A stretch of 6,973 nucleotides of DNA from Endozoicomonadaceae bacterium (GTDB lineage Bacteria; Pseudomonadota; Gammaproteobacteria; Pseudomonadales; Endozoicomonadaceae), in assembly GCA_023146365.1 (NCBI GenBank), contig JAGLCE010000083.1, forward strand, positions 1 to 6,973, in the 5' to 3' direction. A program made the position numbers and the translations under genes. Below the pieces are notes generated by a model. It searched no databases and was not told where the DNA came from. It was given only the letters and a program-made list of their open reading frames with translations. Below are positions 1-5,584 of the stretch, one piece after another. Numbering within the stretch: the stretch's first letter is position 1; every line of letters starts with the position of its first letter.

Positions 1-396
1 TATTTCATCGGCTATGCCATAAATCAACAAACAATATTCAAGAAAACCCTGCGTGCTGTTATCAAAAGGCACGGCATTCCCAATATTGAGTTGATTCGAA
101 CAGTCAGTGCTCTTTTGGCGATCGCTAAAAGCGATTTTGATGCGACAGAAAATATTCGAAATGATGACTGATTCAAGCGATGCATGGGCATTCGGCAAAT
201 GCCGTCCTCCAATCGTTTACGCCAAAGGTTTGATGAAGATGCTTCTGCACTAATGCTCCTGATTAATGACAGTCTGGCTGAGGTTGTTGTAGCCAAGCTG
301 GTAAAATCAAGTCGACAATATATCCTGCGGTTTAACCGACACAGCCAAGAACTTCGTTCTTTTCGTCGTTTGTTCTCGGAATATTCTTTGTATTGA
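1..396 (+). pseudogene. IS1380-like transposase remnant, 5'-truncated by the window edge, with internal stop
   Basis: Frame 1 is open from the left edge to a TGA at 169-171. It continues in the same frame from 172 to a double stop at 394-399. Joined across the stop, the product reads like the N-terminal part of IS1380-family (DDE group 1) transposases. The family pattern is 'K/SDFDAIE-x-FR-x-D', then 'F-x-ALG', then 'PS-x-x-LRQRLD'. Here I see KSDFDATENIRNDD, stop, FKRCMGIRQMPSSNRLRQRFDE in two adjoining pieces. Families of this type reach roughly 400-450 residues, so the catalytic part is missing or scrambled. Shortly after the double stop, around 385-416, other frames give weak echoes of the first catalytic block (an I-D followed by S-F-D-S), which suggests frameshifted decay. 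No terminal inverted repeat or target duplication can be seen, because the left end lies outside the window. The family call comes from remembered motifs and is fairly but not fully secure. That it is non-functional is clear, unless 169-171 is a sequencing error. Confidence 0.68.
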
Positions 397-699
397 TGAC
401 TTGATCATTTGACTCAATCGGCAGGCAACTCTCCAAAGCAAGATAATAAAGGCTTTCACAAAATGCCATGGTGTCCTGTGTTATAAAGAGTAGAAAAAGC
501 CTTCAGAAACCAGTTCTGTCGATAATATTTATATGTTTTTAAATAAATTACGGACAATTATCAGTAAAAAGTTGAATCCTTAGCCTCACTCAGTGTTCTT
601 AATTGCGGAAACTGTGCAAGCAATCAAGAAGTCACGGATTCATCATTATGTTTTCCATTGGTCTGGTGATCACGACACCCGCGCAGATGTAGAGCTGAA
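397..699. other. Intergenic stretch without a convincing gene
   Basis: This stretch separates the transposase remnant from the 3' end of fau. It is A+T-rich in the middle (about 520-570). The only open stretch of note is a short plus-strand frame from 584 to 715, with possible GTG starts, which runs into the tail of fau. It has no recognised family and no good ribosome binding site. A palindrome GTGATCAC lies at 666-673. I see no clear intrinsic terminator for fau. The left part may be further decayed transposon DNA. Confidence 0.6.
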
Positions 700-1308
700 T
701 CAAAAGGCAGGATAAAACTGTTTGTCGCTGACTATACCTGATAGCGGAATATCCCAGCTGTTAATGGGTAAGTGTGCAACTCTCTGACATTCATGGGCAA
801 GGCCGATCAATTGCGGTACTTTGGTCTTTGTAGATGTATGAATGAAAGCAAATGTTCTGTCGTAGAAGCCACCTCCCATCCCCATGCGGTTCCCTTTCTG
901 GTCAAAGCCAGTCAATGGCAATAAAACAAGATCCAGTGACCAAACAGGTACCGATTGATAAAAACGTGCATCTGGCTCAGGAATACCAAACCGATTCTTT
1001 TTCATTCGTGAAGAAGGGAACCAAGGCAAGAATTGCAACCAGCTAGGTTTTAGTGGATGTAGTACCGGTAAGTAACACTGCTTGCCTTGTTTCCAAGCTT
1101 TGCGTGCAATGTCTGTTGGATCAACTTCTCCGTCGTGGCTCAGATAGAGCGCAATACGCTGACTTCTCAGATAGAAACTCTGGCGGCACAGTATTTTTCC
1201 TAGGTTATGGCTAGCTTGATGTTGCTCTAATGGAGTGAGTTGTCGACGACATGCACGCAGAATTTGTCGTAATGGCTTCTTTTGAAGTGATGGTTGCTCT
1301 GGTGTCAT
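700..1308 (-). CDS. fau: 5-formyltetrahydrofolate cyclo-ligase (MTHFS family)
   Basis: A 202-residue protein of normal length for the family. It is cytosolic and converts 5-formyltetrahydrofolate to 5,10-methenyltetrahydrofolate using ATP, returning the storage folate to one-carbon metabolism. The N-terminus carries the basic segment RQILRACRRQL (residues 14-24) expected near the ATP site. LSHDGEVD (56-63), NRFGIPEP (105-112) and the signature LTGFD...GNRMGMGGGFYDR (132-151) follow in family order. The gene is also known as ygfA. It lies about 50 bases downstream of 6S RNA on the same strand, the classic ssrS-ygfA arrangement, so it is probably read from the 6S promoter by readthrough. An in-frame TAA two codons before the ATG fixes the upstream limit, and there is no later ATG in the N-terminal region. 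The AAGGA Shine-Dalgarno at 1309-1313 touches the ATG with no spacer, which is odd and may mean weak translation. Confidence 0.95.
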   Translation of the reverse strand: MTPEQPSLQKKPLRQILRACRRQLTPLEQHQASHNLGKILCRQSFYLRSQRIALYLSHDGEVDPTDIARKAWKQGKQCYLPVLHPLKPSWLQFLPWFPSSRMKKNRFGIPEPDARFYQSVPVWSLDLVLLPLTGFDQKGNRMGMGGGFYDRTFAFIHTSTKTKVPQLIGLAHECQRVAHLPINSWDIPLSGIVSDKQFYPAF

Positions 1309-1360
1309 TCCTTAGTGGGTAATCCATTTTCAAAGCGGTTGTGTTTCGTAAGAAAAAGGC

Positions 1361-1547
1361 AAGGATCCTCGGAGCTGGCGCTGTCAGTATAGCCCTTGAA
1401 GCCATGATTCAAGGTTGAAGCTGCTGAGATACATTGGGCTTTTCACTACAAGGTGAACCTGCACGCCGGCATCTTCTAGGAGCCTCATAAGTGGTTTTTA
1501 TCGCCTCAGTGACATATCATGACTGGCGACCAGACCAAGGAGCCTTA
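1361..1547 (-). ncRNA. ssrS: 6S RNA
   Basis: The minus strand here encodes about 187 nt, the usual size of gammaproteobacterial 6S RNA. 6S RNA mimics an open promoter, binds sigma-70 RNA polymerase holoenzyme and restrains transcription in stationary phase. Visible hallmarks are a 5' block GTCGCCAGTCATGA with ACTGAGGCGATA after it, matching the conserved GCCAGU...CUGAGCCGAUA region, and a 3' hairpin CCTTGAA/TTCAAGG followed by GGGCTATACTGACAGCG. The ends close on each other: AAGGCTCCTTGG at the 5' end pairs with CCGAGGATCCTT at the 3' end with a single mismatch. Inside that, CTGG(T)CGC pairs with GCGCCAG around one bulged base. Position between zapA and fau on their strand is the conserved location. 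A run of five T follows at 1357-1353 and may give partial termination before fau. End positions are inferred from the pairing and the promoter and could be off by a few bases. Confidence 0.93.
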
Positions 1548-1553
1548 TAATAT

Positions 1554-1581
1554 ATTATATCGACAACTGAGCAAATGTCAC
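1554..1581 (-). promoter_or_regulatory. Sigma-70 promoter of 6S RNA
   Basis: On the minus strand a perfect -10 TATAAT (1559-1554) lies 16 bases after a -35 GTGACA (1581-1576, five of six matches to TTGACA). Transcription would start about seven bases later, near 1547, exactly where the 6S closing stem begins. The strength fits an abundant RNA. Start site and strength are inferred from the sequence only. Confidence 0.82.
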
Positions 1582-1618
1582 CAGCTCTTTATTAGTTCTA
1601 ATCGCTATTAAAGACTGG
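1581..1618 (-). other. Imperfect hairpin between zapA stop and 6S promoter
   Basis: Read on the minus strand, CCAG, CTTTA and TAG on the left arm pair with CTA, TAAAG and CTGG on the right arm. There is one bulge with a wobble pair, one A-A mismatch and a loop of about nine bases. It starts ten bases after the zapA stop and its last base is shared with the 6S -35 box. No run of T follows on either strand, so it does not look like a standard intrinsic terminator. It may end or protect the zapA transcript. Confidence 0.5.
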
Positions 1619-1628
1619 ACTTATTATG

Positions 1629-1922
1629 CTAAAGCAAAGCGTCATCAAGTTTTTCCGCTAGGCTTTGAATGTGGTTTTGGATATCGTCCTTGAATGTGTG
1701 AGCCTCTTGATTGGAGCTCAGCATTTCATGAGCAATGTTGAGTGCTGCCATCAAAGCGATACGCTCAAAGCCAATGACTTTGCCAGACGCTCTGATCTCG
1801 CGCATCTTGTTATCAAGGTGCTGAGCTGCTGCATTGAGTGCTTCCTGCTCTTCGGGAGGACCACTGATCCGATAATCCTTGTCGAGGATATTAACCGTTG
1901 TGGTGAGCTGTTTATTGCTCAT
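1629..1922 (-). CDS. zapA: Cell division protein ZapA
   Basis: A 97-residue cytosolic protein that binds FtsZ and cross-links its filaments at the division site. The N-terminal head reads TTTVNILDKDYRISGPPEE (8-26), matching the family pattern of VxILDKEYxIxCPPEE. Then come AAQHLDNKMREIR (32-44), SGKVIGFERIALMAALNIAHEML (46-68) and a C-terminal coiled-coil helix to residue 97. I chose the ATG at 1922 because a good AGGAA Shine-Dalgarno (1934-1930) lies seven bases upstream and the protein then starts as family members do. A TTG at 1940 would add six residues and overlap the gene before it. The start is one base after the stop of the coiled-coil gene (TGA-T-ATG), implying translational coupling in one transcript. 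6S RNA follows on the same strand. Confidence 0.94.
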   Translation of the reverse strand: MSNKQLTTTVNILDKDYRISGPPEEQEALNAAAQHLDNKMREIRASGKVIGFERIALMAALNIAHEMLSSNQEAHTFKDDIQNHIQSLAEKLDDALL

Positions 1923-1923
1923 A

Positions 1924-2133
1924 TCATGTTTCCTGCTCAAGCGCCCGCAGGCGGCCGATCATCGCCTCGACTTTCGTACGAGCCATCTCGTTTCTTTCTA
2001 CCAGTTGAGAGCGTTCCCGCTTCCAGGTCAGCTCGCCTTCGCGCAGGATTCGATTCTCCTGGCGTAGTTGGGTACAGAGAACGATGAGTTCATCGATTTT
2101 TCTGCTTAGTGTCGACAGTTTTTCTAGTTCCAT
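1924..2133 (-). CDS. Small coiled-coil protein, TIGR02449 family
   Basis: A 69-residue soluble protein that is almost entirely predicted heptad coiled coil: LSTLSRKIDELIVLC (6-20), QLRQENRILREGELTWK (22-38), LVERNEMARTKVEAMI (44-59), then RLRALEQ near the end. This matches the short TIGR02449 proteins usually encoded just before zapA, in which 'L-x-x-EN-x-x-L' and 'EKNEQARxRVEAMI' are typical. The function of the family is not known to me with certainty. Its place with zapA and its ZapB-like coiled-coil character suggest a role at the divisome, which is inference. The ATG at 2133 was preferred over an in-frame TTG at 2199 or ATG at 2187 because it gives the usual family length and N-terminus and lies downstream of a plausible promoter (2170-2199). 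Its Shine-Dalgarno is weak. It is the first gene of the minus-strand operon with zapA. Confidence 0.85.
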   Translation of the reverse strand: MELEKLSTLSRKIDELIVLCTQLRQENRILREGELTWKRERSQLVERNEMARTKVEAMIGRLRALEQET

Positions 2134-2169
2134 TGAGCAGTCGGACAATCTTCGAATTATCAATGCGTT

Positions 2170-2199
2170 ACTATATCCTCTTGGCATTGAAAGGAACAA
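2170..2199 (-). promoter_or_regulatory. Candidate promoter of the TIGR02449-zapA operon
   Basis: On the minus strand -35 TTGTTC (2199-2194) and -10 TATAGT (2175-2170, five of six) are 18 bases apart. A start near 2163 would give a leader of about 30 bases before the ATG at 2133. The -35 is weak, so the call is tentative. Confidence 0.4.
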
Positions 2200-2211
2200 G
2201 AGAGATAAGGC

Positions 2212-2240
2212 TTGATTCCGATGAAATGGGCGATTATTTT
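2212..2240 (+). promoter_or_regulatory. Candidate promoter of the ygfB-pepP-ubiH-ubiI operon
   Basis: On the plus strand -35 TTGATT (2212-2217, four of six) and -10 TATTTT (2235-2240, four of six) are separated by 17 bases. The leader to the ATG at 2318 would be about 70 bases. A second possible -10, TACACT, lies at 2280-2285, nearer the gene but without a clear -35. Either or both could serve. Confidence 0.35.
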
Positions 2241-2317
2241 TTCTGTTACCTGATTCTCGCTACCCTGGGCGCCTTGCGGTACACTCGAAACAATTGTGAG
2301 TTTACGGATATTTTTTC

Positions 2318-2905
2318 ATGACTACTAACGTTTCAGAGCTGATACCAGTCGGTTTTGATCGGCTGAGCAGTTTGTTTCTCGAACTGCGATCTTATCAATC
2401 ACCCTCAGAGTTGCATGGTCTGCTGTGCGGACAATGTTGCGCAGGATTTCGTCTCACACGCAATGATTGGTTAGCCATGGTCGTTGAGCATATGGCAATC
2501 AGTCAGCCACTGGAGTCTGACGTTAAAAGTACGCTGTTCCAGCTTTATGACGATACACTGGCTCAACTAAAGTCTGAATATTATTATTTTCAACCCTTGT
2601 TGCCCGATGACGATGAGCCATTGGGGCAACGCGCCCAAGTCATTGGGCAGTGGTGTCAGGGCTTTCTCGGCGGTTATGGTCTCAGTGGGCGAGCCGCAGA
2701 TGAATTGTCTGAAGAGGCAACTTCTATCTTGAAAGATTTTGCCAGTATTGCACAGATAGCGTTTGATGACCTCGACGAATCTGAATCATCTGAAAAAGAT
2801 TTCTTTGAGATTTGCGAATACCTGCGTATAGCCGCATTAATGTTGTTTGGTGAACATAATGAACCGGACGGTGCAACGGAAAAGTCGACTGCTCAGTTAC
2901 ACTGA
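2318..2905 (+). CDS. ygfB: YgfB/UPF0149 (YecA-like) family protein
   Basis: A 195-residue, acidic, soluble, all-helical protein. Family hallmarks in order are SELHGLLCGQCCAG (30-43), WCQGFLGGYGLSG (112-124) and EICEYLRIAALMLFGE (164-179). The length is normal for the family. The molecular function is not settled. In Pseudomonas aeruginosa the homologue YgfB has been linked to beta-lactam resistance by lowering expression of an ampD homologue, but nothing in this sequence shows that role here. The acidic tract at 146-160 has several Asp and Glu residues. The C-terminal 15 residues look unstructured. It is the first gene of the plus-strand operon, diverges from the zapA operon and lies 63 bases before pepP, the usual context. 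The ATG at 2318 has only a weak GGA ribosome binding site eight to ten bases upstream; no better start is seen. Confidence 0.92.
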   Translation: MTTNVSELIPVGFDRLSSLFLELRSYQSPSELHGLLCGQCCAGFRLTRNDWLAMVVEHMAISQPLESDVKSTLFQLYDDTLAQLKSEYYYFQPLLPDDDEPLGQRAQVIGQWCQGFLGGYGLSGRAADELSEEATSILKDFASIAQIAFDDLDESESSEKDFFEICEYLRIAALMLFGEHNEPDGATEKSTAQLH

Positions 2906-2968
2906 GGCAACGGTCAAGAGGGTTAGGACGCTAACGATTATCTGAAAGAACAGACAGGTCAGAGCACT

Positions 2969-4297
2969 ATGAAAAAGCTGGCGATCACAGAATATGGAAA
3001 ACGACGCCAACAGCTAATGCAGCTGGTTGGCAAAAACAGTGTGGTAATATTGCCAGCGGCGCCGGAAAAAATTCGCAACCGAGACGCTGAATATCTCTAC
3101 CGACAAGATAGTGATTTTTATTATCTGAGTGGGTTCAATGAATCGGAAGCGGTACTGGTGATTGCTCCAGGCCGCAAAGAGGGGGAGTGTCTCCTATTCT
3201 GCCGTGATCGTGATCCTTTGAAGGAGACGTGGCACGGGCGTCGTGCTGGGCAGGACGGTGCTGTGCAGATTTTCGGTATGGATCAGGCCTTTTCTGTCGG
3301 TGAGTTGGACCATTACCTGCCGGGATTGCTGGATGGGCGGCAGACCGTTTACTACACACTGGGGGTACTGCCGGAATTTGATACACGACTCATCGGTTGG
3401 ATCAACCAACTGAAAGCTCAAGAGCGTCAAGGTGTGGTGGCGCCTGCAGCGCTGGTAGGGCTTGATACCGTGGTTCATGAAATGAGGCTGTTCAAGTCAG
3501 AGGCTGAAATAGCTATCATGCGGAAAGCCTGTGCTATCAGCGCGGGTGCTCACCGGCGTGCTATGACTGCTTGTCGTCCTGGCTTATTTGAATATCAGCT
3601 AGAAGCTGAGCTGCAGCATGAATTTATCCATCATGGTGCTCGAGTGCCGGCCTATAACTCGATTGTTGGTAGTGGCGATAATGCTTGCATTTTGCACTAT
3701 ACCGAGAATGAACGTCAGATGTGCGAGGGTGATTTGGTGTTAATTGATGCGGGCTGTGAACTTGACAGTTATGCCGCTGATATCACTCGGACATTCCCAG
3801 TGAACGGTGTGTTTTCACCCGAGCAGCGAGCTTTGTACTCCTTGGTGCTCAGCGCTCAGATGCAGGCGATTGCGGTCGTCGTCCCAGGTAATTCATGGAT
3901 TGCGTTTCATGATGTAGCTGTGCGTACATTGACAGAAGGTTTGGTTAATCTGGATATACTCGCTGGTGATATTGAACAGCTAATAAAGGATGAGGCTTAT
4001 CGTCCTTTCTATATGCATGGTACGGGGCATTGGCTGGGGATGGATGTCCATGACGTTGGTCGTCATAAAGTCGATGGGCAGTGGCGAACGTTCGAGCCAG
4101 GCATGGTGTTGACGGTCGAGCCTGGTCTCTATATTGCGCCGAATAACACCGATGTCGAGGCAAAATGGAGGGGTATCGGAATTCGTATAGAGGACAATAT
4201 CCTTGTCACTGCGGATGGCTGTGATGTACTGAGCTCGGGGATTGAAAAAGATCCTGATGCCATTGAATGTCTGATGAAAGAGCAGGTCTGCTCTTGA
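2969..4297 (+). CDS. pepP: Xaa-Pro aminopeptidase (aminopeptidase P, M24B)
   Basis: A 442-residue cytosolic metallopeptidase that removes the N-terminal residue from peptides whose second residue is proline. Residues 1-170 form the N-terminal domain; RNRDAEYLYRQDSDFYYLSG (37-56) is typical. The C-terminal pita-bread domain carries all five metal ligands expected for two manganese ions: D260 (LIDAG), D271 (ADITRTF), H354 (GTGHWLG), E384 (TVEPG) and E408 (RIED). H243 in ILHYTEN and H361 in DVHD match known active-site histidines. All key residues are present and the length is normal, so it should be active. Lying directly before ubiH is a very widespread gammaproteobacterial arrangement; the reason for the pairing is unclear. 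Transcription most likely comes from upstream of ygfB. The Shine-Dalgarno before the ATG is weak. Confidence 0.97.
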   Translation: MKKLAITEYGKRRQQLMQLVGKNSVVILPAAPEKIRNRDAEYLYRQDSDFYYLSGFNESEAVLVIAPGRKEGECLLFCRDRDPLKETWHGRRAGQDGAVQIFGMDQAFSVGELDHYLPGLLDGRQTVYYTLGVLPEFDTRLIGWINQLKAQERQGVVAPAALVGLDTVVHEMRLFKSEAEIAIMRKACAISAGAHRRAMTACRPGLFEYQLEAELQHEFIHHGARVPAYNSIVGSGDNACILHYTENERQMCEGDLVLIDAGCELDSYAADITRTFPVNGVFSPEQRALYSLVLSAQMQAIAVVVPGNSWIAFHDVAVRTLTEGLVNLDILAGDIEQLIKDEAYRPFYMHGTGHWLGMDVHDVGRHKVDGQWRTFEPGMVLTVEPGLYIAPNNTDVEAKWRGIGIRIEDNILVTADGCDVLSSGIEKDPDAIECLMKEQVCS

Positions 4298-4354
4298 TAT
4301 TCCGTTCGGTATTTAAGAGGTCATTGAGAACCTGTGATCAATTCAGAGATCAGC

Positions 4355-5584
4355 ATGGCCAGCAGTACAGAGTATGATGTGGTGATTATTGGTGGCGGCA
4401 TGGTGGGTGCCAGTCTGGCACTCTCCCTTCGACAATCCGTGCCAACCTTGGATTTTCGTATTGCCGTATTTGAAGCGGTACCATTATGCCCCGAACGACT
4501 TGAGTGCCAGCCTAGCTATGATGGCAGGTCATCGGCTTTGTCTTGGGGAACCCGAAAGATCTATGAATCACTGGGTATATGGTCATCACTGGCCGATCAA
4601 GTGGAGCCTATCTGCCATATTCATGTATCTGATCGCAACCACTTTGGAATGACCCGCTTACGCGCTACGGATTATGAGGTATCGGCGCTTGGGTATGTGG
4701 TGGATAACCAATGGTTGGGACAGGTACTGTTGGCGCGTATACAGGAAACTGAAGGGATTGATTTTCTCTGCCCTGTTGAAGTGCGACGTTTGCTGCCGAC
4801 CTCAAAAGGAATAGACCTTGAGGTGAATCTCGATGGGAGACTGTGTCAGATCTCTGCCGGGCTGGTGGTGATGGCGGATGGCGGTCGTTCCTCGTTGGGG
4901 CGAAATATAGGGCTGGAACAATCAGTCAGTCACTATCACCAGACGGCGATCATTACCAATATCACGCCGGATCGTCACCATGGACAGGTGGCTTATGAGC
5001 GTTTTACTGATGAAGGGCCGATGGCATTGTTGCCGTTACAGAAAGGACGTTGTGCGCTGGTCTGGACTATGCCAGATGAATTAGCTCACCAGCGAATTGA
5101 GTTGACGGATAAAGAGTTCTTGAAAGTGTTACAAGAGCGTTTCGGCTATCGGGTGGGTCGTTTTCTCAAGGTCGGACAACGGTTTAGTTATCCGCTGGCG
5201 TTAAAACTTGCAAGAGAGCAGATACGACCAGGATTGGTGGTGCTTGGCAACGCAGCCCACAGTCTTCATCCGGTCGCTGGACAAGGATTCAATCTGGCTC
5301 TGCGTGACGTAATAGCACTTTCGGCCACATTGATGGATGCTTTGAAGGCGGGCATCGGGATCGGAGAGCTGGCCACCCTTCAGACTTATCTGGCACGGCA
5401 GAAGCTCGATCAGTTTCAGACCATTTATTTTAGTGATTATGTAGTACAGCTATTCACTGAGAACGCAGTATTTTCAGGGAAATGGTTGCAAGGTATACGA
5501 AATATCGGACTGGTGACCCTGGATCTTTGTGGGCCGCTCAAGGGGTGGTTCGCCCGTCAGGCGATGGGGCTGGGAGGACGCTGA
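4355..5584 (+). CDS. ubiH: 2-octaprenyl-6-methoxyphenol hydroxylase (UbiH)
   Basis: An FAD-dependent aromatic hydroxylase that adds the C1 hydroxyl to the ubiquinone ring precursor, acting in the cytosol within the Ubi complex near the membrane. With the ATG start it has 409 residues. Motifs are the Rossmann GxGxxG, GGGMVG (14-19); the MADGGRS block (173-179), which binds FAD and NAD(P)H; and the second FAD motif GNAAHSLHPVAGQGFN (298-313). Asn instead of Asp in GNAAH is typical of UbiH and separates it from the UbiI copy next door, which has GDAAH. A GTG at 4334 in the same frame would add seven residues. I prefer the ATG at 4355 because it is the stronger start codon, leaves the usual short lead into the FAD motif, and has AGAG about six bases upstream. 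The gene follows pepP after 57 bases and overlaps ubiI by one base. Confidence 0.95.
   Translation: MASSTEYDVVIIGGGMVGASLALSLRQSVPTLDFRIAVFEAVPLCPERLECQPSYDGRSSALSWGTRKIYESLGIWSSLADQVEPICHIHVSDRNHFGMTRLRATDYEVSALGYVVDNQWLGQVLLARIQETEGIDFLCPVEVRRLLPTSKGIDLEVNLDGRLCQISAGLVVMADGGRSSLGRNIGLEQSVSHYHQTAIITNITPDRHHGQVAYERFTDEGPMALLPLQKGRCALVWTMPDELAHQRIELTDKEFLKVLQERFGYRVGRFLKVGQRFSYPLALKLAREQIRPGLVVLGNAAHSLHPVAGQGFNLALRDVIALSATLMDALKAGIGIGELATLQTYLARQKLDQFQTIYFSDYVVQLFTENAVFSGKWLQGIRNIGLVTLDLCGPLKGWFARQAMGLGGR
5572..5577 (+). promoter_or_regulatory. Ribosome binding site of ubiI inside ubiH
   Basis: GGGAGG lies six bases before the ATG at 5584 and inside the last codons of ubiH. It is the strongest Shine-Dalgarno in the plus-strand operon and fixes the ubiI start at 5584 rather than any earlier in-frame codon such as GTG at 5482. 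Confidence 0.8.

Noticed and set aside
24..296. Minus-strand frame of 90 codons opposite the transposase remnant
   Set aside because: It is the antisense shadow of the transposase frame, has no recognisable motif and no ribosome binding site.
666..673. Palindrome GTGATCAC
   Set aside because: Eight bases with no T-run, second copy or nearby promoter; too short to call an operator or terminator.
1665..2087. Plus-strand frame of 140 codons opposite zapA and the coiled-coil gene
   Set aside because: It is antisense to two conserved genes and its translation shows no domain.
2289..2309. Stretch AACAATTGTGAG resembling half of a lac operator
   Set aside because: Only half of the site matches, there is no symmetry, and no LacI-type regulator is nearby.
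2109..2321. Plus-strand frame ending across the ygfB start
   Set aside because: It overlaps the divergent control region and the start of the coiled-coil gene, and has no family match; likely chance.
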